A DNA stretch of 64,000 bases from Acidaminobacter sp. (GTDB taxonomy: Bacteria > Bacillota > Clostridia > Peptostreptococcales > Acidaminobacteraceae). Shown here in pieces: positions 50,416 through 58,154 of the stretch. Made by a program: the position numbers and the translations under genes. The stretch is taken from contig NZ_JAOTSB010000007.1 in the NCBI RefSeq assembly GCF_030247605.1, forward strand, positions 62,001-126,000, read 5' to 3'. Numbering within the stretch: position 1 is the stretch's first letter; every line of letters starts with the position of its first letter. The notes beneath the pieces were generated by a model that searched no databases, was not told where the DNA came from, and saw only the letters and a list, made by a program, of their open reading frames with translations.

Positions 50416-50428
50416 CCCCCGCTTCCAC
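50398..50428. repeat. Palindromic repeat overlapping the cyclase stop codon
   Basis: GTGGAAG-TGGGTGTCTGACCCCC-GCTTCCAC: an inverted repeat whose left arm encodes the last residues of the GGDEF protein (VEVGV-stop). Confidence 0.7.
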
Positions 50429-50430
50429 AT

Positions 50431-50472
50431 AAAAAAACACCCTGGATCCGGTCGGATTCAGGGTGTTTTAAC
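50431..50472. terminator. Bidirectional intrinsic terminator
   Basis: AACACCCTG-(14 nt)-CAGGGTGTT with A-run before and TT after, between convergent cyclase and ftcD genes. Confidence 0.85.
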
Positions 50473-50480
50473 GTCTTTAA

Positions 50481-51458
50481 TTATTGAAGATGATACTCAA
50501 TGATAGATTCTTTGTTGAAGCCTTCGAGCATCATATTGTCTGCGAGGCAAGCGACGACAGCGTCAAAGTCGTTGTCAGCGCCAGTGTAGCCAAGGGCTTT
50601 CGCAGAGTCGAGGAGGTACTGGTGCTTAACCGGTCCTACGATTTGAGTCGCGATGACTTTTGTTCCGCGCTTGTCAGCTTCTTTGGTGATGAACTCTTTG
50701 AGCATTGCGAGCGGTGTGCTTGCTGCATCAAAGACGTTCATGGATACAGCTGTACCAACATGACCTTCATCTTTAAAGCCGATTCCTTTGATGGATGTCC
50801 AGCCTGTTTCAGCATTCTTGACAACTTTTGCAATGTCGTTGGCAACAGTCGCATCTTCCGTCTCAACGAAAACGTTGTAAGCGGTAAGACCTTCGTAGTC
50901 AGAGCTGACAGTGCAGCCACCCATAGTTGAGCTGAGCTTGCCGTCAACTGAAAGGTCAGGCTTTCTTGTTTCGAGATCAGGATGGTCAGGCGTTTCGAGA
51001 AGTGCCTTAAGGCCTTCATACTGACCTTTACGGATATTTGTATTGGATTTTTTGAAATCTGTGCGTGCATTGAGGCCGGAGAAGTATACCGGAACTTTGT
51101 AAGTCTCGTGAAGCGCAACGCCAATTTCCTCTGCGAGGGCTTTAACTTCTTCAATGTCCATGTTCTGGAGCGGGAATACCGGCGCAGTGTCGAGTGCACC
51201 TATACGTGGGTGGTCGCCTTTTTGGACTTCCATGTTGACGTACTGGTAAACAGCGCCAGCGAGTTTCAACATAGCTTCTTTGACGAACTGAGGCTCACAG
51301 ATGTAAGTGAGAACTGTACGGTTGAAGTTGGCCTCTGGCTCAACTGCGACAATTTTGACAGACTCAACAGCTTTAACAGCGTTTACAGCAGCATCGATGG
51401 CTTCCTTGTTGCGGCCTTCGCTAAAGTTAGGGACGGCGAGAACATATTTCTTACTCAT
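50481..51458 (-). CDS. ftcD: Glutamate formiminotransferase (single-domain FtcD)
   Basis: A 325-residue enzyme transferring the formimino group from N-formimino-L-glutamate to tetrahydrofolate in histidine breakdown. AVPNFSEGRNKEAIDAAVNA, GDHPRIGALDTAPVFPL, KVPVYFSGLNARTDFKKSN and TGWTSIKGIGFKDEGHVGTA followed by VSMNVFDAASTPL are FtcD hallmarks. The cyclodeaminase domain of the mammalian bifunctional form is absent. ATG 51458 (MSKKYVL) is chosen on family length. An ATG five codons earlier sits directly on GAGAGG. It stands alone here. A HutG-like gene lies 10 kb away. Confidence 0.94.
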   Translation of the reverse strand: MSKKYVLAVPNFSEGRNKEAIDAAVNAVKAVESVKIVAVEPEANFNRTVLTYICEPQFVKEAMLKLAGAVYQYVNMEVQKGDHPRIGALDTAPVFPLQNMDIEEVKALAEEIGVALHETYKVPVYFSGLNARTDFKKSNTNIRKGQYEGLKALLETPDHPDLETRKPDLSVDGKLSSTMGGCTVSSDYEGLTAYNVFVETEDATVANDIAKVVKNAETGWTSIKGIGFKDEGHVGTAVSMNVFDAASTPLAMLKEFITKEADKRGTKVIATQIVGPVKHQYLLDSAKALGYTGADNDFDAVVACLADNMMLEGFNKESIIEYHLQ

Positions 51459-51489
51459 AACGGAAATACACATCCTCTCAATAGTCTAA

Positions 51490-51517
51490 ATTCTAATTAG
51501 ATCATATCAAAAATCAA
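51490..51517 (-). promoter_or_regulatory. Sigma-A promoter of ftcD
   Basis: On the minus strand TTGATT (51517-51512), 16 bases, TAGAAT (51495-51490). The same hexamers and spacing occur before the ligase-like gene at 26.5 kb. A start near 51483 leaves a very short leader. The remaining ~140 bases up to 51662 show no gene. Confidence 0.5.
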
Positions 51518-51662
51518 GAAGAATGTCATTTCTGTTTTACTAAAGAAATAGCGCAAATTTCAAGCAAATACAGGGCTAAACTTGTGTACTTTATCCAAAA
51601 AGTCTACCTGTCGCATAAATTAGATTGATCCGATCGTGAAATTAGTTTAATAATGTTAAAAT

Positions 51663-52718
51663 TTACTCGGCGTTTTTAATCTGAATGCTAATTTTGGCAG
51701 CTGTATTTTCAGTGGCTGTTTTATATTCGGTTCCGGTTTCCGTTTCTGTTTCAGAAGTCAGCTCGGGTAGGATTTTGCCGAAAAATTCCATCGGCACAAA
51801 AGTTCTGCCTTCCCTGAGTTCAGGCGCAGCACCTAGCGATTGTGGGGCCATTCTCGCGAAAGCATAGGCATCCTTGCCAATAACCAGTGAGGCTTTGCCG
51901 ACCATGACAGTCTGGCTCTCTTCCAGCCAGGTGACCTCATAACCCAATGCCTCTGCGGTAGCCCGAAGGGGTACCATGACGGTTTTGTCTTCTTTGACAA
52001 AGGACGACAAGGCATGCACCACTTTTCCATTGACTAAGACCGGGATCTCGCCGGCCGGGGTCAGCCATTTTTGATCCTCTACAACATAGATTGATTCCGG
52101 TACGGTCTGCGCCGGGATGCTTCGCGTTGAAAATTTATAGTTCACGAGCAGATGTTTCCCTGAAAGGCTTTCTGTGTATAGCTTCCCTTCGCTGTCCCAC
52201 AGTTTTAGGCTGCCCTCTTGCTGCAGATTGAGCTTCAGCATGCCGTCGGCGCTGGTCAGGGTCTCGTCAAAATAGTCGACTTTTTGTGTGGTGCCCTCTG
52301 ATGGCATTGTCACCAGTTCAACATTATACTGTGGCGGGTAGATCAGGATCATAGGTTTTCTGGCGTCATACCAGCCTGTGATGGTCTTTCCTATTTCGAC
52401 CTGGACGTTGTCAGCGAGGACAGTGTCCTTTGACAGGACAAAATCTGCGATGGCTTCTCCTTCGCCATGGACGCGGATCATTTTTGCGTCAGGAATACTG
52501 TGGTGAGGCTCGATGCTTTCGATAGTTCCTTCAAAAAAGCCGTAATGAGCGAATTTCATCTGCGATTCCCAGATCTCCTCTCCGTAAGGCATTGCTGTTT
52601 GGTCAACACCGTCTGCCAGCGAGGCAAGTGGTGATCCCCCTATGGCCATGGCCGTGATCAGTAGTCCGGTGGTGAGGTTTTTCATAGTGTTCATTTTCAT
52701 CTTCTTATGCAGCATCAT
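51663..52718 (-). CDS. Exported protein with copper amine oxidase N-terminal-like domain
   Basis: A 351-residue secreted protein. The signal peptide is ~residues 12-36 (TMKNLTTGLLITAMAIGGSP, then LASLADG). Residues ~55-240 are beta-rich and unrecognised. Residues ~235-325 carry the copper-amine-oxidase N-domain repeat typical of clostridial wall proteins (VLVNGKVVHALSSFVKEDKT, VMVPLRATAEALGYEVTWLE, GRTFVPMEFFGKIL). A Glu/Thr-rich tail follows. Such domains are thought to bind the wall or proteins, and no oxidase activity is implied. Confidence 0.85.
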   Translation of the reverse strand: MMLHKKMKMNTMKNLTTGLLITAMAIGGSPLASLADGVDQTAMPYGEEIWESQMKFAHYGFFEGTIESIEPHHSIPDAKMIRVHGEGEAIADFVLSKDTVLADNVQVEIGKTITGWYDARKPMILIYPPQYNVELVTMPSEGTTQKVDYFDETLTSADGMLKLNLQQEGSLKLWDSEGKLYTESLSGKHLLVNYKFSTRSIPAQTVPESIYVVEDQKWLTPAGEIPVLVNGKVVHALSSFVKEDKTVMVPLRATAEALGYEVTWLEESQTVMVGKASLVIGKDAYAFARMAPQSLGAAPELREGRTFVPMEFFGKILPELTSETETETGTEYKTATENTAAKISIQIKNAE

Positions 52719-52817
52719 GATGCTCCTTTCAATTTTAGGTTCTGGCAGTAAGACGCCGAACCTCTACAAAGGGTTCCACAAATAACCATTAAGAAAGCGT
52801 AACAAAGCATTTAAGGG

Positions 52818-53165
52818 TCGGGGCTGCGCCATATACAAACAACGATGATCCACACCTAAGGGAGCAAGTTCTCAAAGCGCCATTGTCCTAAGGTACACCT
52901 CACGCTAACAGACGTGCACCTCGCGGCTGGCGCCTATTGCTTCGCCTCAAAACACGCTCCGCGTGTTTCAAGGCTGCGCTTCGGTGTTGGGCTGCGCCCT
53001 ATACAAACAACGATGATCCACACCTAAGGGAGCAAGTTCTCAAAGCGCCGTTGTCCTAAGGTACACCTCACGCTAACAGACGTGCACCTCGCTTCGCCTC
53101 AAAACACGCTCCGCGTGTTTCAAGGCTGCGCTTCGGTGTCGGGCTGCGCCCTATACAAACAATGA
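52818..53165. repeat. Tandem repeat array, two full units and a third start
   Basis: A unit beginning GGGCTGCGCC-TATACAAACAA is repeated at 52821, 52989 and 53141. Unit 1 is 168 bases and unit 2 is 152. They are nearly identical except that unit 1 has an extra 16 bases (GGCTGGCGCCTATTGC). Each unit contains a hairpin AAACACGC-TCC-GCGTGTTT, a second possible stem AGGTACAC/GTGCACCT and the 16-mer GCTAACAGACGTGCAC. Unit 3 breaks off after TATACAAACAATGATGA at the long hairpin. No reading frame is apparent. Unknown element. Confidence 0.85.
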
Positions 53166-53220
53166 TGAAACCGCGGGTCGGAAAGTAAACTTTCCGACCC
53201 GCGGTTTCATCATTGTTTGT
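53155..53220. repeat. Perfect 31-bp inverted repeat with 4-base loop
   Basis: ACAAACAATGATGAAACCGC... (53155-53185) is mirrored exactly at 53190-53220 around TAAA. The stem is GC-rich in its centre (CCGCGGGTCGG). There is no T-tract on either side, so it is not a canonical terminator, though it lies 9 bases beyond the ftsH stop. The mirrored copy continues with GCACGTCTGTTAGC, the complement of a segment of the tandem unit, and includes the ftsH stop codon. Confidence 0.9.
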
Positions 53221-53229
53221 GCACGTCTG

Positions 53230-55062
53230 TTAGCATTGTACAGGTTGTGTAGCATTCAATACGAACATGAACTCCTCGCCAGTCATGGTTTCCTTTTCCA
53301 GCAGGCATTTTGTCAGTTCATGCAGCTTTGCCTTATTCTCCACTAGAATGGCTTTCGCATTTTGATAAGCCGTGTCTAAAATCTTCATGATTTCTTTATC
53401 AATTAATGCCGCCGTCTCCGGTGACACCATCAGTGTTGTGTCTGTGCCTAAATAAGGATTGTTGACCGTTTCCAGCGCCATCATGCCGAAGGTTTCACTC
53501 ATTCCAAAGCGCGTCACCATGGATCTGGCGATTCGGGTGGCTTGCTCAATGTCGTTGGAGGCTCCGGTGGTGACACTTTCAAAGATCAGCTCTTCTGCCG
53601 CCCGTCCGCCCATAAAGGTCGAAATTTTGTCCAGCGCTTGCTCTTTCGTCATCAAAATTTGCTCAGTTTCTTCGACCTGCATAGTATAGCCCAGCGCGCC
53701 GGAAGTCCTTGGTACAATTGTGATCTTCGTTACAGGCGCTGAATGCAATTGTTTTGCAGCTACCAGCGCGTGACCAATTTCGTGATAGGCAATCGTCAGC
53801 TTGTCCTTCATGGAAATAACGGCGTTTTTCCTTTGATATCCCGCAATGACCACTTCTACAGATTCCTCCAGATCGCTTTGCACGACCTGTTTTCGGCCCA
53901 TCTTAACCGCCCGAAGTGCCGCCTCATTGATGATATTGGCCAGATCTGCGCCGGAAGCACCGGAAGTCGCCCGGGCAATAGCGTTGAAGTTGATGGCAGG
54001 CCCCAGTTTGACTTTCTTGGCATGGACGACGAGGATCGCTTCACGTCCTGCCAGGTCAGGCAGCTCAACCGGGATGCGCCGATCGAAACGGCCCGGTCTG
54101 AGAAGTGCCTTATCCAGGGTTTCAGGACGGTTGGTCGCCGCGAGAATGACGACGCCTTTGTCCGCATCGAAGCCATCCATTTCTGACAGGAGCTGGTTCA
54201 GCGTCTGCTCCCGCTCATCATTGCCGCCCAGCCCTCCGGAATTTCTGCTTTTACCAATGGTATCAATTTCATCAATAAATACAATACACGGCGCCTTTTC
54301 CTGAGCCTGCTTGAACAGATCCCGAACCCTGGCAGCGCCCATGCCTACAAACATCTCTACGAACTCCGATCCGGAAATTGAGAAAAACGGCACTTTGGAT
54401 TCGCCGGCAACGGCTTTGGCCAGCAGGGTTTTGCCGGTTCCGGGAGGGCCTACGAGCAGCGCGCCTTTAGGGATGTTGGCGCCTATTTCTTTGTATTTTC
54501 CAGGGTCGTGAAGAAAATCGACGATCTCCTGAAGGGCTTCTTTGGCTTCTTCCTGCCCTGCGACGTCTTCAAAGGATTTTCCGGTCTGCGCCTCGACGTA
54601 GACCTTTGCTTTGCTGTTGCCAAAGGACATGGCGTTGCCGCCCATTTTGCCCATCATCTTCTTCATGAGGAATTGGCCGAGGGCTATGAAAATGACCATC
54701 GGCAAAATCCAGCCCAGGATGGAGGCCAGAATAGGGGAGCTTTCTGCAGGGATGACTTTGTTGAACTCGACGCCAGCTGCATAAAGCCGGTCCACGAGCT
54801 GTGGATCTTCAATGCGCCCGGTGATGTAGTAACTGTCCTTGCCCTCCGCGTCCTTCTGAACGTAAACGACCTGCTTGTCATCCACCTCGACTTTGGTGAC
54901 TGTACCGGCTTCCACCTGTGCGAGGAAGGTACCGTAGTCGACCTGAGTCACCTCAGGTTTGTTCATAAGCGGAAAGACAAAGGCGTTGAGCAACATGACC
55001 ACCAAAAGCACAATCATGTAATAGTAGTATATGGGGCGTTTGTTATTCTCGTTGAATTTCAT
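53230..55062 (-). CDS. ftsH: ATP-dependent zinc metalloprotease FtsH
   Basis: A 610-residue membrane protease. TM1 is ~residues 13-34 ([20 protein letters not shown]) and TM2 ~108-128 ([20 protein letters not shown]), with an external domain between. The AAA+ domain has Walker A GPPGTGKT, Walker [11 protein letters not shown] and the SRH ([15 protein letters not shown]). The zinc site is HEIGH, with the third ligand region further on. It degrades unassembled membrane proteins and regulators. ATG 55062 begins 1 base after the marR stop. The C-terminus (NATQPVQC) is formed in part by repeat-derived sequence. Confidence 0.96.
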   Translation of the reverse strand: MKFNENNKRPIYYYYMIVLLVVMLLNAFVFPLMNKPEVTQVDYGTFLAQVEAGTVTKVEVDDKQVVYVQKDAEGKDSYYITGRIEDPQLVDRLYAAGVEFNKVIPAESSPILASILGWILPMVIFIALGQFLMKKMMGKMGGNAMSFGNSKAKVYVEAQTGKSFEDVAGQEEAKEALQEIVDFLHDPGKYKEIGANIPKGALLVGPPGTGKTLLAKAVAGESKVPFFSISGSEFVEMFVGMGAARVRDLFKQAQEKAPCIVFIDEIDTIGKSRNSGGLGGNDEREQTLNQLLSEMDGFDADKGVVILAATNRPETLDKALLRPGRFDRRIPVELPDLAGREAILVVHAKKVKLGPAINFNAIARATSGASGADLANIINEAALRAVKMGRKQVVQSDLEESVEVVIAGYQRKNAVISMKDKLTIAYHEIGHALVAAKQLHSAPVTKITIVPRTSGALGYTMQVEETEQILMTKEQALDKISTFMGGRAAEELIFESVTTGASNDIEQATRIARSMVTRFGMSETFGMMALETVNNPYLGTDTTLMVSPETAALIDKEIMKILDTAYQNAKAILVENKAKLHELTKCLLEKETMTGEEFMFVLNATQPVQC

Positions 55063-55063
55063 C

Positions 55064-55573
55064 TTAGTCGCGCTCCTTCGCACTGGTGTTGGTTTCTTGC
55101 GCCGCCGGTTCCGTTTGCGGCAACCCGTCCAGCGAAGTGTTCAGACTTAGCAGATCGCTGAACTTCTTCAGACCGGTAAGCATAGCCTTTAGTTCGGTTT
55201 CGTCCACAACTTCCATCATGCGGTTGATTTTTTTATCGAAAACCTTATTGATGTCTTTCATTTTTTCTTCGCCTATTGCAGTGAGAACAACCATGACGAC
55301 GCGTTCATCCGCCTCGCTTCGCTGACGGTTGACAAGGCCGCGGGTCTCAAGTTTTTTGCACATGGTCGAGACATTGGTGCCGGCCTGTCCCAACTGGGCC
55401 GCCACTTCACCAATTGTCATGGCACCGTCGTTATACAGCTCCATCAGGAGTCTCAGCTGCATGGCGGTGAGTCCATGACGTACCGCTTCCTGATTCAGCA
55501 GCGTGTTTGTGCAGTCGTTGATCTTTTTGGAATAGTCGAGCAGGCTGCGTTTGAACGCCTCCGTGACCATCAT
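55064..55573 (-). CDS. MarR family transcriptional regulator
   Basis: A 169-residue winged-helix regulator. LTAMQLRLLMELYNDGAMTI, GEVAAQLGQAGTNVSTMCKK and LETRGLVNRQRSEADERVVM followed by VVLTAIGEEKM show the MarR DNA-binding helix and wing with the conserved D/R pair. The C-terminal ~25 residues are a polar extension. It is the first gene of a two-gene operon with ftsH, an unusual partner, and may regulate ftsH and itself. Confidence 0.9.
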   Translation of the reverse strand: MMVTEAFKRSLLDYSKKINDCTNTLLNQEAVRHGLTAMQLRLLMELYNDGAMTIGEVAAQLGQAGTNVSTMCKKLETRGLVNRQRSEADERVVMVVLTAIGEEKMKDINKVFDKKINRMMEVVDETELKAMLTGLKKFSDLLSLNTSLDGLPQTEPAAQETNTSAKERD

Positions 55574-55689
55574 CTCGTCACCTCCGGATTTGCTTGTGTG
55601 ATTATAAAGCTTTTACTTTAAGATATATATACATTATATATATTATGAAACATAATTATTATTAAAAAAGAATTAAACTTAGAAACCAA
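55574..55689. promoter_or_regulatory. AT-rich promoter/operator region of marR-ftsH
   Basis: The minus strand has TATAAT close to the gene (within CTTTATAATCAC, ~55601-55606) without a strong -35. An alternating AT tract near 55622-55648 (ATATATATA-CATT-ATATATAT) is an imperfect palindrome of the size bound by MarR proteins. An autoregulatory operator is possible. Confidence 0.35.
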
Positions 55690-55744
55690 ACAAATAAAAG
55701 CGGCACCTCACATTTGAGAGAAAACTCTCTTTTGCAAGGTGCCG
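55690..55744 (-). terminator. Intrinsic terminator after the membrane transporter
   Basis: On the minus strand CGGCACCT...AGAGAG-TTTT-CTCTC...AGGTGCCG followed by CTTTTATTTGTTT. Confidence 0.85.
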
Positions 55745-55781
55745 GTTTATTTGTGCAGTTCTGTTAATCTTCGGGGACTCC

Positions 55782-56984
55782 CTACTTCACCAGCGACGTC
55801 ATGGCGCCCGCAACGAGGACGGATACAATGGTGACACAGACGAAGCCGGCGATCAGCATTGTAGGCAGCAGTGCGTCGAAAATCTTTTCCTCTTCCTCAG
55901 CAGATTCCGCAACCGCCATGGCCGCTTCCTTTGTGATCAGGTAATTCAAAGGGAACCCAAGGAAACAGTTGAAGCCAACCGCCATTGAAAGCCGCGCCGA
56001 GTAGCCAATGCGCTTTCCGACGAGGACGCTAAGAATCGCAATTGCCGTAGTCGCCAGGACGAAAGCAATGAGAAGCGGAACAATCAGCGCCTTAATTGTT
56101 TCAACCTTCGCGCCAACCAGGAACGTCATGATAAACGCGTAAAAGCTGATTTCCATAATACCTTCGGACTTAGTCTTAGTCATAACGCCCTTGTCAAGGA
56201 TCCCAAGGTTTCCGAGAACGACACCAATGATAAGGGAAACAATAGACTTATCGAGAACGAGTTTAACATATGGAATGTTGACGATCACGTTATTGTAAAG
56301 CGCGACGTTCAGGGTGTAAAGAATAGCGAGAATCAGGAAGTAGAATGCCGGCGTTCTGAACTTCTGCGGTACCTTGTCAATCCATTTGGTCTTCTTCGCT
56401 GCTTGAGATTCAAGTTTGTGTGCTACAATTTCCTGGCCGCCTCTAAGCTTCTTCGCAAGATCTGAAGCCTCGCCGCGCAGCATGTAAGCCACTACCGGCA
56501 TCCCAATGAAGCCTTGAAGTGTAATCAATAGAATTGGCCATACCGCCAAATCTGTTTGACCAATGTTTGTCAGCGCCTGGCTCATGAGAATCGCCGCAAT
56601 CATGCCGCCTGCCAAAGGTGCAATCGCTGTTATTGCCATGTTGGCACTAGGGAGAACAAAGCTTCCCAGGAGCATAAACACCAGCACAACGCCCGCCACC
56701 GCCGCAAGGGCCGTCACGACAGTTCTCCACTCGCGCTTGAGCTGATCGATTTCAAGCAGCGTGCCCATGTGGATCAGAATGATCATCATAGTGATATCCT
56801 TGACGGCTACCATGCCCGAAACCGGCACCACATCCAGCGGTAAAATTGTCCAGTAACCAATCAGTGTAATGACTGTCATCAAAAACAGTCCTGGAACCTT
56901 GCCTTTCGTCATGCTGGAAATTGTTTCAGAGAAGAAGATGATACCAATAACAATTATAAATGCCAGTTCAAATCCATATTGCAT
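55782..56984 (-). CDS. Polytopic membrane transporter of unrecognised family
   Basis: A 400-residue protein with about eleven hydrophobic helices (FELAFIIVIGIIFFSETISS onward; last helix ~380-398). It has pseudo-symmetric halves divided by a charged loop (~residues 175-205, LRGGQEIVAHKLESQAAKKT). The fold resembles sodium-dependent symporters of the GltS/2-keto-gluconate permease class, in particular ITAIAPLAGGMIAAILMSQA. The family cannot be fixed by eye. ATG 56984 has AAGGAGG upstream. The longer frame adds an Arg-rich leader without membrane character. It lies behind a sigma-54 like promoter. Confidence 0.7.
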   Translation of the reverse strand: MQYGFELAFIIVIGIIFFSETISSMTKGKVPGLFLMTVITLIGYWTILPLDVVPVSGMVAVKDITMMIILIHMGTLLEIDQLKREWRTVVTALAAVAGVVLVFMLLGSFVLPSANMAITAIAPLAGGMIAAILMSQALTNIGQTDLAVWPILLITLQGFIGMPVVAYMLRGEASDLAKKLRGGQEIVAHKLESQAAKKTKWIDKVPQKFRTPAFYFLILAILYTLNVALYNNVIVNIPYVKLVLDKSIVSLIIGVVLGNLGILDKGVMTKTKSEGIMEISFYAFIMTFLVGAKVETIKALIVPLLIAFVLATTAIAILSVLVGKRIGYSARLSMAVGFNCFLGFPLNYLITKEAAMAVAESAEEEEKIFDALLPTMLIAGFVCVTIVSVLVAGAMTSLVK

Positions 56985-57094
56985 GTACTTCCGCCTCCTT
57001 GGAGTCATTTTTTTGACCCGACCGCAGCCTCTGAGGAAAACAAACCTTATGTAAGTCCTCATCCGGATGCGAATCCGTCTTGCACATGTAATAC

Positions 57095-57110
57095 GCAATT
57101 TTATTGCCAA
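57095..57110 (-). promoter_or_regulatory. Sigma-54 like promoter of the membrane transporter gene
   Basis: On the minus strand TTGGCAAT-AAAA-TTGC (57110-57095), then G. GG and GC have the required separation. Mismatches are confined to the less conserved C-G of the -24 and the base after TTGC. A start near 57083 gives a ~100-nt leader. Upstream, 57200-57280 contains GTAAAA-TTTG-TTTTAC and the outer pair CGCTCAAAT/ATTTGAGCG, possible activator sites. No activator gene is adjacent. Confidence 0.6.
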
Positions 57111-57286
57111 AGTACGAATTTTCTAAAACTTTTTTCAGACTTTTTTAAAACCATTGATAATACTTGTTTTTAGCCGATGGTTTCTTCAGCAGAAACACAA
57201 CGCAGCCAAGGACATCGCTCAAATGTAAAATTTGTTTTACTTCGGTAAAAACTCACTCAGCATCGTAAAATTTGAGCGACCGCCTT

Positions 57287-57988
57287 TTACCCTTCAACTT
57301 TTTCCAGTTCTGCCTCAAATATATAGCCTACACCCCGTACGGACTTAATGTAGGCCTGGTCATCGTCACCCAGCCTGATCTTTTGCCTCAGCCGCTTGAT
57401 ATAAGCAGTCACCGTATTCTCATCATAATGCTCGCTCTCCCACACCTCGGCCAAGAGCGTTTTCCGTGTAAACACCACATTGGGGTGGTCAATCAGGAAA
57501 CTTAGGAGTCTGAACTCGGTAGATGACAGCACAAGCTCCTGATCCCCTTTTAAAAGGCGATGCGCACTTTTGTTAAAGGTAAAGTCGCCAAACTTCACTT
57601 GACTGCCCGCTCGAACCGCCTCGTTGTAGACTTGATGCCTTCTTAGGTGGGCTTGAATTCGCGCAATCAGCTCCATGGGGTCAAAAGGTTTTGTGATGTA
57701 GTCGTCAGCGCCATAGCCAAGGCCAAGGATTTTATCCGATGATGAGGTGTTCGCACTCAGAAACAAAATAGGCACCTTATAGCGCTGGCGAATCCACTGG
57801 CACGTTTCCATGCCCCCCATCTCATCCATGTTCACATCCAGAAGCACCAAATCAACGCGCTCATCCATCAGCGCAATGGCATCTTTGCCATCATAGGCGG
57901 TGATGACACTCATGTTGTTGAGCAGGAGAAATTGTTCGACCATTTTCACGATCCGTTTATCATCATCTACAACTAAAATTTTTGGCAT
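57287..57988 (-). CDS. OmpR/PhoB family response regulator
   Basis: A 233-residue regulator with receiver (ILVVDDDKRIVKMVEQFLLL; phospho-acceptor D in LVLLDVNMDEMGG; K in DDYITKPFDP) and a winged-helix Trans_reg_C domain (LSSTEFRLLSFLIDHPNVVF, TAYIKRLRQKIRLGDDDQAY, IKSVRGVGYIFEAE). ATG 57988 follows GAAGAAGGTG. It is divergent from the YjiH-like gene. The Cache histidine kinase at 59659-61578 is the nearest possible partner. Confidence 0.93.
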   Translation of the reverse strand: MPKILVVDDDKRIVKMVEQFLLLNNMSVITAYDGKDAIALMDERVDLVLLDVNMDEMGGMETCQWIRQRYKVPILFLSANTSSSDKILGLGYGADDYITKPFDPMELIARIQAHLRRHQVYNEAVRAGSQVKFGDFTFNKSAHRLLKGDQELVLSSTEFRLLSFLIDHPNVVFTRKTLLAEVWESEHYDENTVTAYIKRLRQKIRLGDDDQAYIKSVRGVGYIFEAELEKVEG

Positions 57989-58154
57989 GACATCACCTTC
58001 TTCCTTAATAATCGTTAAATTAATACCCTTTGGTGACAAATTGGTGACAACGCGGTGATGCTTTCATGACTTTTTAAGATAATACGATTTTTAGGTGTAT
58101 ATTAGCCCTATCTTATCACGTTTATCAAACTTCATATTCAAGGGAGGCACCATC

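Noticed and set aside
52818..53220. CRISPR array
   Set aside because: The repeats are 152-168 bases and adjoin directly without unique spacers, and no cas genes are present. They form a tandem repeat, not a CRISPR array.
53155..53220. Canonical terminator for ftsH
   Set aside because: The stem is perfect but very long (31 bp) and neither side has a T-tract, so it is listed as a repeat rather than as an intrinsic terminator.
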